8,608 bases of DNA from Hyphomicrobiales bacterium (GTDB taxonomy: Bacteria > Pseudomonadota > Alphaproteobacteria > Rhizobiales > S144-23), in contig WGBL01000211.1 of NCBI GenBank assembly GCA_015494375.1, forward strand, positions 1 through 8,608, read 5' to 3'. The translations under genes were made by a program, and so were the position numbers. The notes beneath the pieces are model-generated. The model was not told the DNA's origin. It did no database searches and worked only from the letters and a program-made list of their open reading frames with translations. This document shows, piece by piece, positions 1 to 6,295 of the stretch (positions are counted from its first letter, which is position 1; each line of letters opens with the position of its first letter).

Positions 1-621
1 AGGCAGGCGGTGAAGGGCGGCTCGGTGGGTGCGGCCGGCTCAGCCGGTAAGGGCGGTTTCGAGCACGGGGCCTCGGCGGAAAATGTGGAGGGGGGGCTGG
101 CAGGCTCTCTTTCTCAGGGCGCCTCTTTGGTTTTCGAAGCCGCCACGCGTCTGCCGTCCGCACAGTTCGCCCTCAATCAAGAGCGTTTCTCCCCCAACCG
201 AGCGTATTTCCCCTTCACCCAGGCAAGTTTCGCCCCCGTCACCCCCGAGCGAGAACGCCGCCGCGCCGCCGGGCTGCTCAGCCATTTCCGCTGGGGGATT
301 GGCGGCTTCGTCCTTGGCATGATCGCCTGGAGCTTCGTTGGCATCTGGGATTTTCTCGAAAATGCGCTGCCGCCTCATCGTCCGCAAACGAGCCAGGGGC
401 AAGGGCCTGTGCGGGCGAATGTTGAGATTGTGCCAACCGCTGAGTTTGCGCGGCCGGCCATGGAGGGAGGCGGTGCCAAGGCGGCGCTGCTGGTGACGGG
501 TTGTAGCGAGCTCGTGCGCAACCTGACGACGCGGCGCACCATCGTCAGGGCCTGTCGCGCCAATTTGCGCCACACGGCCGACCTTGCCGAACGGGCGGGG
601 CCCGCGGGCGGCGCCCGTTAG
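1..621 (+). CDS. Small single-pass membrane protein of unknown function, 5' end possibly outside the window
   Basis: The reading frame is open from base 1; a GTG at 10 gives 203 residues, but the true start may lie upstream because no stop or clear ribosome binding site precedes it. Numbering from that GTG, residues 1-90 are low-complexity and Gly/Ala/Ser-rich, then Arg-rich at 81-85. One hydrophobic segment at about 95-117 (WGIGGFVLGMIAWSFVGIW) is a good transmembrane helix. The C-terminal part carries Cys165 and Cys182 around the stretch CSELVRNLTTRRTIVRAC and would be periplasmic by the positive-inside rule. Codons are strongly GC-biased at the third position, and the helix would be unlikely in a shadow frame. 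I recall similar short rhizobial proteins with a transmembrane helix followed by two cysteines, but cannot name a family or function. mltG follows on the same strand after about 220 bp. An overlapping minus-strand frame is rejected. Confidence 0.62.
   Translation, partial: RQAVKGGSVGAAGSAGKGGFEHGASAENVEGGLAGSLSQGASLVFEAATRLPSAQFALNQERFSPNRAYFPFTQASFAPVTPERERRRAAGLLSHFRWGIGGFVLGMIAWSFVGIWDFLENALPPHRPQTSQGQGPVRANVEIVPTAEFARPAMEGGGAKAALLVTGCSELVRNLTTRRTIVRACRANLRHTADLAERAGPAGGAR
590..619 (+). terminator. Inverted repeat overlapping the stop codon of the first gene
   Basis: AACGGGCG (590-597) is perfectly complementary to CGCCCGTT (612-619), giving an 8-bp GC-rich stem with a 14-nt loop that itself contains the palindrome GCCCGCGGGC (600-609). 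The right arm includes the first base of the TAG stop (619-621). No T-run follows, so intrinsic termination is uncertain; it could instead protect the mRNA 3' end. Confidence 0.35.
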
Positions 622-686
622 CCCTTCATCGCGCGCTGGGGCAGGCACCTTCTTGCGCTCTGCTCAGCCACTGCACAGACCTTGCT

Positions 687-733
687 GCTGCCATAATTGC
701 TGCTAGCCTCAAAACCTCGGAATCGATATCGAT
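687..733 (+). promoter_or_regulatory. Candidate promoter/operator region upstream of mltG
   Basis: The gap between the first gene and mltG contains an extended -10-like element, TG-C-CATAAT, at 689-697, without a convincing -35. It lies between two copies of TTGCTGCT (682-689 and 697-704). Just downstream is a perfect 12-bp palindrome ATCGATATCGAT at 722-733, a possible binding site for a dimeric regulator. The assignment rests on pattern only. Confidence 0.28.
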
Positions 734-835
734 CTATCGCGACAAGTGCGGCCGGGCGATAGCGCAACGGGGCAAGGGCAGGCCATGGCGAGCGAGAAGC
801 AATTCACCTGGGAAGACGTGGCCAAAGGGCAGGGC

Positions 836-840
836 GGAGG
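836..840 (+). promoter_or_regulatory. Ribosome binding site favouring the 845 start of mltG
   Basis: GGAGG lies 4 nt before ATG 845. The alternative ATG at 785 has only a weaker purine run (GGGCAGG) directly in front, and GTG 746 has none. The short spacing keeps the choice of start tentative. Confidence 0.45.
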
Positions 841-844
841 CCAT

Positions 845-2164
845 ATGTCGGAGCAAGGCCTTGGTGTGCTGCCACGCAGCCCCGGCGAAGCCCTCGAGCC
901 CGCGCGCGCACCAGAGCCCCCGCGCCGGCGCCGCACACGCCATCGTGTGCCCTCACCGCGGCTGCGAAAGCTGGTCGGCTCGCTCACCGGGCTCTTGACC
1001 TTTGTCCTCATGACAATGATCGGGCTCGGCTTTGCCTTTGTGCTCGTCAAGCATCTTTATGACCGGCCGGGCCCGCTCGAGCATTCGGTCGTTGTCGTCA
1101 TCCCGCGGGGCGAGGGCGTCAATGCCATCGCCGACCGGCTGGTGCGCGAAGGCGTGCTGAAGGAACGCTGGCTGTTCACACTCGGTGTCATGCGCTTTCG
1201 CGCCCAGCGCAGGCTCAAGGCGGGTGAGTACGAGTTCCCGAAACGCGCCAGCGTGCGCCAGGTGCTCGATACGCTCGTCGAGGGGCGCGCCGTGCTGCAC
1301 AAGGTGACCATACCCGAGGGGCGCACCAGCTATGAAGTCGTCGAGATTCTTGCGCGCCAGCCTCTGCTCACGGGCGAGATCAAGGAGATTCCGCCCGAAG
1401 GCTCGCTGTTGCCCGATACCTACCGCTTCTCGCGCGGGACCGATCGCCAGGACCTCCTGGCAAGGATGGCCGACCAGATGCGCAAATATGTCGATTCGCT
1501 CTGGCCGGGCCGTGCCAAGGGCCTGCCGTTCAAGACCAAACGGGAGGCGATCATTCTCGCCTCCATTGTCGAGAAGGAAACGGGCCGCGCCGATGAGCGC
1601 GCGCGCATAGCCGGGGTTTTTATCAACCGCTTGAAGCGGGGCATGCGGCTGCAATCGGACCCCACCATCATCTATGGGTTGACGGGAGGGCGCGGCGCGC
1701 TTGGGCGCGGCATCCGGCGCAGCGAGATCGCCAAAAAGACGCCCTACAACACCTATCAGATCGACGGACTGCCGCCGACCCCGATCGCCAACCCCGGCCG
1801 CGCCGCCATCGAGGCGGTGCTCCATCCGGCCGAGACCGACGAGCTTTACTTTGTCGCCGATGGAACGGGCGGCCATGCCTTTGCCACCACACTCGAGGAG
1901 CACCAGGCCAATGTGCGCAAGTGGCGCCAGATCGAGCGTGAGCGCCAGGCCCGTGCAAAGCTCGCAGCCTCGAAGAAGACGACGGCGACGCTCGCAAACG
2001 GCGCCGGCAATGCCGGCAATGAGGATGCCGCAACTGACAGCCTGCTCGCTGTTCCCGGTCTTGCGGTGGTGGGAGGGGCCGAGGTGACAACGACAGCCGC
2101 CGGAGCCGGAGGGGTCGAACGGACTGTTCCGGTGCCCGTCCGCAAACCGGCACGCAGCAATTGA
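845..2164 (+). CDS. mltG: Endolytic murein transglycosylase MltG (YceG family)
   Basis: MltG is an inner-membrane lytic transglycosylase that cuts nascent glycan strands and is thought to set their length. From the ATG at 845 (439 residues) the protein has a Pro/Arg-rich cytoplasmic N-terminus (1-42), one transmembrane helix (about 43-70), a LysM-like region (about 81-116, SVVVVIPRGEGVNAIADRL) and the YceG catalytic domain (about 150-350). The signature blocks are ASIVEKET (239-246, with the family's catalytic Glu), RLQSDPTIIYGL (268-279) and KTPYNTY...GLPPTPIANPG (298-318). After about 367 there is an Ala/Gly/Thr-rich tail of some 70 residues that is longer than in E. coli MltG (340 aa). I chose 845 because GGAGG at 836-840 precedes it and the N-terminus (MSEQ...SPGEALEP) resembles rhizobial MltG proteins as I recall them. 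The frame is also open from an ATG at 785 and a GTG at 746. In many alphaproteobacteria mltG follows fabF; the gene upstream here is not fabF. Confidence 0.95.
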   Translation: MSEQGLGVLPRSPGEALEPARAPEPPRRRRTRHRVPSPRLRKLVGSLTGLLTFVLMTMIGLGFAFVLVKHLYDRPGPLEHSVVVVIPRGEGVNAIADRLVREGVLKERWLFTLGVMRFRAQRRLKAGEYEFPKRASVRQVLDTLVEGRAVLHKVTIPEGRTSYEVVEILARQPLLTGEIKEIPPEGSLLPDTYRFSRGTDRQDLLARMADQMRKYVDSLWPGRAKGLPFKTKREAIILASIVEKETGRADERARIAGVFINRLKRGMRLQSDPTIIYGLTGGRGALGRGIRRSEIAKKTPYNTYQIDGLPPTPIANPGRAAIEAVLHPAETDELYFVADGTGGHAFATTLEEHQANVRKWRQIERERQARAKLAASKKTTATLANGAGNAGNEDAATDSLLAVPGLAVVGGAEVTTTAAGAGGVERTVPVPVRKPARSN

Positions 2165-2167
2165 TGC

Positions 2168-2198
2168 GAAGCAAGCGCAAGGCAAGAAGCAAGCGCAA
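2168..2198. repeat. Short direct repeat just after mltG
   Basis: GAAGCAAGCGCAA occurs at 2168-2180 and again, unchanged, at 2186-2198, an 18-bp period beginning 3 bp after the mltG stop codon. It is not part of any gene and looks like a recent local duplication. Confidence 0.7.
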
Positions 2199-2240
2199 AG
2201 CGGGCACAAGGTAGGCGGTGGGGGATCTCACCGACGCGAA

Positions 2241-2318
2241 GTGTCGGGCCAGCGGCTCACTCAGGTCTCTTTAGCGCCTTATGGCCTCTTGAGCGGCCAA
2301 CCTCTGGTAGCCTGACAC
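2241..2318. terminator. Imperfect inverted repeat between two convergent genes
   Basis: mltG and the minus-strand peptidase converge on a 154-bp gap. GTGTCGGG (2241-2248) can pair with CCTGACAC (2311-2318, one G-T pair), and inside the loop TGGCC (2282-2286) pairs with GGCCA (2295-2299). The right arm directly abuts the peptidase stop codon (complement of 2319-2321). There is no T-run and the outer loop is 62 nt, so a terminator role for either gene is only a possibility. Confidence 0.25.
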
Positions 2319-3755
2319 CTATCGCTGCGGGCTGCTCCCGCTCCTGTCACGCGATTTCACGATGAACGACATGGTCTCCATGCTCGCTTGCACTTGATGC
2401 GCGCGGACAGGGTTTTGTACGGGCAAAGGCGGGGCATCGCCAAGCTCGCGGAGCAGCTCGACGGTAGGAAGCCCAAGCGGTGGCCGCTTGCGCGACCGCT
2501 CATAGGCCTGAATGGCAACACGGGTCATGTGGCCATAGAGCCCATCAATCGGCCCGCCATAGAAATTGAGCTCTCGAAGCCGCGCCTGCAATTGCCGCAG
2601 CCGCTCGCGCCGGACGAGAAGCCTGGCCTTGGCCATGAGCGGAACATAGGCCTCGAAGGCCCGTGCGTTGACCGCGGTGTTGGCAATCGTTTGCATCGAG
2701 GCGGCGAGGCGGCCGGTGCGGCTTTGATCGAGCGGCGTGCGCGATTGCACATAGGTGCCGACGTTGATCCCGACCACATAAGGGCCGCCCGGAGCCTCGA
2801 TAAGAAGCGGCGAGCCCGACGAGGCGCCGCCCGTATCGCATTTGTGAAGAAGGAGATTTTCCGAATCGCGAAACTCTCGCGAAACCTGCCGCAAACTCAG
2901 GGCATGGAACTCGCGGCGCACGCGGCAGGGTGTTGAGAACGCCAGTTGCCATCGGCGATAGTCGCGGTGATAGGAAATCTGAAAAACACGGTTCTCGCTC
3001 GCCGCCTGCTCGAGCGCCATCGGGGAGAGGCCGCGAACCGGCAGGACGCGGCCACGGCAGATCGGCTTCTCGAGCCGGACGAGCGCCCAGTCGTTGGCGG
3101 CGTCGATCGGGGGGCGGACACGGAGATTGACGGTGCCTGCGAGAATGTTCTGAAGCGCAGCGCGTTCACGAAGCCCCGAGATGCGGCTCTGGCGCACGTG
3201 CGGGGGGCGGCCCACCTCAAAACGAAATCCGGCAAGCGGCTGCGGACCGAAGGCGGTGCGGCGGAACAGGCAGTGTGAGGCGGTGGCAATCACACCGGGG
3301 GCGACGCAGAAGGCGGTGCATTGGGTGCCGACGAGGCGATTGACGAAAAGGCCGATGCGCTCCTCGAGATGGCGATAGCGCGCCGGCACCCGCGTGCGGT
3401 CATCGCTGCCAAACACAGCCGCCAACCGGAGGCGCGATGGGCTGCGTCCCGGGGCGCTCACTGCTTTCTCCGCCGTGTCCCCGTTCGCTGTGTCAGCCAC
3501 GATGGAAATCGCACCAGCACCGCTGGAGTAGGGCCCGGGGTCTGGAAAGGCCAACTGCATCTTTGCGGCGCGTGCCGTCGGCATAGCCGCCAATAGGGGC
3601 CATAGGGGCCATGAAGCGGCCGCGGCCGCCCAAAGTACCAATGCGCAGAGACTCGAAAACCGACGCACAGAACCCACTCGAACCAATGACAACAAGGGTG
3701 GGCGTTGAGCCCCAGACTCCTTGAATAGCCTCACATGGGCCCAGATTACAAACAT
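2319..3755 (-). CDS. Exported trypsin-like serine peptidase with C-terminal peptidoglycan-binding domain
   Basis: This 478-residue protein is predicted to act in the periplasm. An Arg pair (31-32) and a hydrophobic core (about 36-57) ending in PTARA-A (about 59-64) look like a signal peptide with an unusually long n-region. The trypsin-fold domain (about 130-340) has a full catalytic triad: His161 in ATASHC, Asp222 in ANDWALVRL and Ser313 in GASSGSP. Cysteines at 146, 150, 162, 233, 277 and 306 could form disulfides. Residues about 385-437 (LRELNFYGGPIDGLYGHMTRVAIQAY) match a peptidoglycan-binding domain 1 repeat, so the enzyme may be held on the cell wall. A Pro-rich tail follows. ATG 3755 is preceded by GGGCGG (complement of 3761-3766, 5-nt spacing); in-frame GTG codons at residues 27 and 30 would give a shorter signal peptide. 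It is divergent from degP and convergent with mltG. The natural substrate cannot be told from sequence. Confidence 0.85.
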   Translation of the reverse strand: MFVIWAHVRLFKESGAQRPPLLSLVRVGSVRRFSSLCALVLWAAAAASWPLWPLLAAMPTARAAKMQLAFPDPGPYSSGAGAISIVADTANGDTAEKAVSAPGRSPSRLRLAAVFGSDDRTRVPARYRHLEERIGLFVNRLVGTQCTAFCVAPGVIATASHCLFRRTAFGPQPLAGFRFEVGRPPHVRQSRISGLRERAALQNILAGTVNLRVRPPIDAANDWALVRLEKPICRGRVLPVRGLSPMALEQAASENRVFQISYHRDYRRWQLAFSTPCRVRREFHALSLRQVSREFRDSENLLLHKCDTGGASSGSPLLIEAPGGPYVVGINVGTYVQSRTPLDQSRTGRLAASMQTIANTAVNARAFEAYVPLMAKARLLVRRERLRQLQARLRELNFYGGPIDGLYGHMTRVAIQAYERSRKRPPLGLPTVELLRELGDAPPLPVQNPVRAHQVQASMETMSFIVKSRDRSGSSPQR

Positions 3756-3883
3756 TTAATCCGCCCGAAAGGCGACCGTAAGGCAAGAGCACCTATATAC
3801 CGGGGCAAGGAGAAGCTCGGTTTGTGCCACAGCACGAAGCACAGACGAGGACGAACAGCGAACAAGGACGGATGACGAACGAT

Positions 3884-3918
3884 GCACGCTCGGCGTGTGG
3901 CGATGCGTCGAGCGTGCA
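3884..3918 (+). promoter_or_regulatory. Long perfect stem-loop in the degP leader
   Basis: TGCACGCTCG (3884-3893) and CGAGCGTGCA (3909-3918) are perfectly complementary over 10 bp. As RNA the stem can extend six more pairs inward (3894-3899 with 3903-3908, three of them G-U) to a GCG triloop, giving about 16 bp. It ends 9 nt before the AGGAG ribosome binding site. No T-run follows, so it is not a classical attenuator. It may be an mRNA-stabilising or translation-tuning leader structure, or as DNA an operator. Confidence 0.6.
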
Positions 3919-3927
3919 ACGCCAACG

Positions 3928-3932
3928 AGGAG
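3928..3932 (+). promoter_or_regulatory. Ribosome binding site of degP
   Basis: AGGAG with 9-nt spacing to ATG 3942. It decides the start against the internal ATG at 4026 (residue 29), which directly precedes the signal-peptide core but lacks a comparable site. Confidence 0.65.
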
Positions 3933-3941
3933 TAGGAAAAG

Positions 3942-5531
3942 ATGCAAGAGATGCCTGCAAGTGACACGACCCCGCCGGCCAGTGCGACGGGCCCGAATAT
4001 CGTGGGGTCGCACGAATCAACGGGCATGGCCAGGGTGTGGCGCGGGCTGCGCTGGTCGCTGGCCTCGCTCGCTGTCGCGGGGGCGCTGATTGCCGCCGGG
4101 ACGCTCGGCCTTGTTGATACCTCGAGCTCCGTGCACGCCCAAAGCCAGGGCGGTGCCGTGGTTCGCGGCGGCCTGCCGCCCAGCTTTGCCGATGTCGTCG
4201 AGCAGGTGAGCGGTGCCGTTGTCAGCATCCATGTGACCAACGGCGGCAGGCGTCTGACGGGTCGCAAGCGCGGCCAGCGAAACATGATGCCGCCGATCCC
4301 CGAAGACAGCCCGTTCTTCGACTTCTTCAAGCGCTTTGGCCAGGGGCCCCGTGGACTGCCAATACCACAGGTCCCGACACGGGCCGAAGGCTCGGGCTTC
4401 ATCATCTCGCCCGACGGCTATGTGGTCACCAACAACCATGTCATCGACGAGGCGACCGAGATCACCGTCAGCATCGATGAGAACGAGAAATACAAAGCCG
4501 AGCTTGTCGGTGCCGATCCCCGCACCGATCTGGCGCTTCTCAAGATCAAGTCGGACAAGACCTTCAACTATGTGGAATTCACCGACCGTCCGGTGCGCGT
4601 CGGCGATTGGGTGATCGCGGTCGGCAATCCCTTCGGTCTCGGTGGCACCGTGACCGCTGGCATCGTCTCGGCACGTGGTCGCGCAATCGGCAGTGGTCCT
4701 TATGACTACATTCAAATCGATGCCGCTGTGAACAAGGGCAATTCGGGCGGTCCCACCTTCAACCTCGCTGGCGAGGTGGTGGGTGTCAATACGGCCATCT
4801 TCTCGCCCTCGGGCGGCAATGTCGGGATTGCGTTTGCGGTCCCCGCCGAACTCGCCAAGCGTGTCGTGCGCCAGCTCCGAGAGAAAGGATCAGTGAGCCG
4901 CGGCTGGCTTGGCGTGCACATCCAGTCGATCAACGAGGAGCTTGCCGAAGGCCTGGGCCTTGAGGAGCCTGCGGGCGCACTCGTGACCAGGATCACTAAG
5001 AACGGCCCCGCCTCGCGCTCCGACCTGCAAGTGGGCGATGCCATCGTCAAGGTCAACGGCGAGAAGGTTGCCGACAGCCGGGATCTGGCGCGCAAGATCG
5101 CCGCGCTCGAGCCCAAGAGCATCGCGCGCATCACAATTGTGCGCGATGGTCGCGAGCGGGACATCGAGGTGACGCTGGGGCGGTTCCCGAGCAAGCAAAA
5201 GCTTGCGCGACTGGAACAGGGCGCCCCCCTCGAGGAGGAAGAGCTCGACGAGTTCGGCCTCTCGCTCGCCCCGGCCTCGAGCCGCGGCAAGGCCGATGCA
5301 CGCGGTGTCGTGATCACGGGCGTGGCACCGGGCTCGGAGGCCCGCAAGGAAGGCCTCAGGGAGGGTGACATCATCCTCAAGGTTGGAAGCACCTCGGTCG
5401 ATGAGCCCAATGATGTGACGGAAAGCATCCGTGCGGCCAGGGAGCGTGGGCTCAAGCGCGTGTTGCTGCTCGTCAAGTCGGGCGATCAGACGCGGTTTGT
5501 GACCCTGCCCCTGAAGAAGAAGGAGAGCTGA
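3942..5531 (+). CDS. degP: Do/DegP (HtrA) family periplasmic serine protease, two PDZ domains
   Basis: DegP-type proteases degrade or chaperone misfolded envelope proteins. The 529-residue product has a cytoplasmic leader of about 30 residues, an export signal with hydrophobic core at about 40-57, and likely cleavage near VHA-Q (64-67). The protease domain (about 80-305) carries a flexible LA-loop region (about 101-145) and the triad His166 (TNNHV), Asp196 (RTDLALL) and Ser268 (GNSGGP), so it should be active. PDZ1 covers about 308-412 (with RGWLGVHIQ), an acidic linker about 425-438 (EEEELDEF) follows, and PDZ2 covers about 440-524 (GVVITGVAPGSEA...GLREGDIIL). Length and order match the DegP/DegQ/MucD group; the paralogue cannot be fixed from one sequence. 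The gene starts after a structured leader, diverges from another secreted serine peptidase and ends in a strong hairpin, so it is probably transcribed alone. No extracytoplasmic-stress sigma factor promoter is recognisable upstream. Confidence 0.95.
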   Translation: MQEMPASDTTPPASATGPNIVGSHESTGMARVWRGLRWSLASLAVAGALIAAGTLGLVDTSSSVHAQSQGGAVVRGGLPPSFADVVEQVSGAVVSIHVTNGGRRLTGRKRGQRNMMPPIPEDSPFFDFFKRFGQGPRGLPIPQVPTRAEGSGFIISPDGYVVTNNHVIDEATEITVSIDENEKYKAELVGADPRTDLALLKIKSDKTFNYVEFTDRPVRVGDWVIAVGNPFGLGGTVTAGIVSARGRAIGSGPYDYIQIDAAVNKGNSGGPTFNLAGEVVGVNTAIFSPSGGNVGIAFAVPAELAKRVVRQLREKGSVSRGWLGVHIQSINEELAEGLGLEEPAGALVTRITKNGPASRSDLQVGDAIVKVNGEKVADSRDLARKIAALEPKSIARITIVRDGRERDIEVTLGRFPSKQKLARLEQGAPLEEEELDEFGLSLAPASSRGKADARGVVITGVAPGSEARKEGLREGDIILKVGSTSVDEPNDVTESIRAARERGLKRVLLLVKSGDQTRFVTLPLKKKES

Positions 5532-5544
5532 CGACTTTGGCCGG

Positions 5545-5591
5545 TGCCCCGGGGGTGCGCGCTCAAGGCAGCGTGGCGCGCCTCCGGGGCA
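5545..5591 (+). terminator. Strong hairpin terminator after degP
   Basis: The left arm 5545-5562 and right arm 5576-5591 pair over 16 bp (TGCCCCGG... with ...CCGGGGCA, then GCGC-rich inner pairs), with one G-U pair and a 2-nt bulge, around a 13-nt loop. It begins 14 nt after the degP stop. The tail (ACTTAGTTGTCTT) is only moderately T-rich, so termination may be inefficient or Rho-assisted. Confidence 0.6.
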
Positions 5592-5693
5592 ACTTAGTTG
5601 TCTTGAGCAGGGACAGCAGCGATTTCGTTTATTTTTTGCCGAGCCGACGGCAACGGACGACGCGAACACAAAGAATGACACTGCCCCAAAACA

Positions 5694-5727
5694 GAGCATG
5701 TTCTATCTGGCCGGAACATACATGCTC
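5694..5727. repeat. Two nested inverted repeats
   Basis: GAGCATGT (5694-5701) pairs with ACATGCTC (5720-5727). The overlapping ATGTTC (5698-5703) pairs with GAACAT (5714-5719). The two pairings share bases, so as RNA they compete and as DNA they form nested dyads. The GTTC/GAAC spacing of 10 bp does not fit the alphaproteobacterial LexA box. Confidence 0.5.
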
Positions 5728-5803
5728 CAGAATGGGCGGACAGCCGAGCCAGGCGCGCAACGCAGAACAGGCGACTTGGCGCCGGCCCGGCCGCCCGATC
5801 GCA

Positions 5804-5834
5804 GCCTTCTGAAAGAAGGTGCATCGGCGCACCT
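5804..5834. repeat. Overlapping small hairpins
   Basis: CCTTCT-GAA-AGAAGG (5805-5819) is a perfect 6-bp stem with a 3-nt loop. AGGTGC (5817-5822) with GCACCT (5829-5834) is a second 6-bp stem. The two share bases 5817-5819 and cannot both form fully. Confidence 0.45.
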
Positions 5835-5918
5835 GTCAGTCGGTTGTGCGAGGTTGAGCCAGCACCGCGACACGGTTTCGGGCGGCCATCCACGCCTGGC
5901 CGGCTCGCCGCACCGGCA

Positions 5919-5937
5919 TTGCAACCGACGGTTGCAA
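5919..5937. promoter_or_regulatory. Perfect 19-bp palindrome, possible operator
   Basis: TTGCAACCG-A-CGGTTGCAA is a perfect dyad with 9-bp arms and a single central base. The arrangement suits binding of a dimeric helix-turn-helix regulator better than an RNA hairpin, since the loop is too small. No gene begins within 300 bp, which argues against a simple promoter operator. Confidence 0.45.
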
Positions 5938-6130
5938 CCATCCCACAACACCTTTAACGGCGCGTAAATCGTGTGCCACACGGCGAGGGGGCAACCGATC
6001 GCAGCCGTGGCGGAACACTCGACTGTGGCGAAACGGAAACAGCGGAACAAAGGGAAGAAGGTACGAGGCCGACCGCGCGCCGCCACAAATGCGCACGAAC
6101 GGCCGCAAGGCACAGTCGTGCCGTAAGCGC

Positions 6131-6231
6131 TTGCGCTTTCAGGTTTTTTCGACGCTTTGCTTGCGCCGCAACGCCATCCGATCAGGATAACGGCAAGGTT
6201 GCGCTTTCAGGTATATTCGGTGCTCTGGCTC
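6131..6231. repeat. Imperfect direct repeat, two copies 68 bp apart
   Basis: TTGCGCTTTCAGGT is exact at 6131-6144 and 6199-6212, and similarity continues to roughly 6163 and 6231 (…TTCG..GCT.TG). The first copy begins inside a small dyad, AAGCGC-TT-GCGCTT (6125-6138). No coding explanation was found. Confidence 0.5.
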
Positions 6232-6272
6232 CGCTTTTCCTCCAAAGGAGCCCACTCGCCCCGCCAGCACCG
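6218..6272 (-). terminator. Nested stem-loop downstream of usg
   Basis: CGGTGCT (6218-6224) pairs with AGCACCG (6266-6272), and inside it GGCTCC (6227-6232) pairs with GGAGCC (6247-6252), which itself can refold as CTCC-AAA-GGAG (6240-6250). It starts about 23 nt past the usg stop on the minus strand. No T-run follows in that direction, so a terminator role is weakly supported. Confidence 0.3.
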
Positions 6273-6295
6273 GCTTCTCAGCATTGCTCAGTTGC

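Larger units (their letters stand above)
3756..3941. promoter_or_regulatory. Shared 186-bp divergent control region of two serine protease genes
   Basis: This gap separates the minus-strand peptidase and degP. It is locally A+T-richer around 3793-3799 (CTATATA), which could serve as a -10 on either strand, but no good -35 is seen at the right distance for either direction. The degP-proximal half contains the leader hairpin described separately and repeated GAAC/GACGA words at 3846-3882. The exact promoters are not resolved. Confidence 0.4.
5592..6295. other. 704-bp intergenic stretch with no credible gene
   Basis: Between the degP hairpin and the end of usg none of the open frames looks coding: their translations are Arg/Ala/Pro-rich, have no recognisable motif, and lack ribosome binding sites. 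There is no tRNA-like T-arm or other known RNA signature. The region does contain several inverted and direct repeats, listed separately (5694-5727, 5804-5834, 5919-5937, 6125-6138, 6131-6231, 6218-6272), and A+T-richer patches near 5630-5640 and 6140-6150. It could hold an unannotated small RNA or be the eroded remains of lost sequence. Confidence 0.55.

Noticed and set aside
40..648. 202-codon open frame on the minus strand opposite the first gene
   Set aside because: Shadow of a GC-rich gene: translation is Arg/Gly/Pro-rich without motifs, while the plus frame has a clean transmembrane helix and GC-biased third codon positions.
953..2209. 418-codon open frame on the minus strand across mltG
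   Set aside because: It lies opposite an unmistakable mltG; long antisense frames are expected from its codon bias.
2241..2318. tRNA or small structured RNA gene between the convergent genes
   Set aside because: The outer arms pair over 78 nt, but no T-arm consensus, anticodon arm or CCA end can be fitted on either strand.
2319..3755. Catalytically dead (pseudo-) peptidase
   Set aside because: His161, Asp222 and Ser313 are all present in proper contexts and the frame is intact.
3853..3882. LexA (SOS) box from repeated GAAC words upstream of degP
   Set aside because: The GAAC spacings do not match the GTTC/GAAC-N7-GTTC pattern of alphaproteobacterial LexA sites. GAAC words at 8342-8361 fail for the same reason.
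4017..4715. 232-codon minus-strand open frame inside degP
   Set aside because: Antisense to conserved DegP catalytic sequence; no independent coding evidence.
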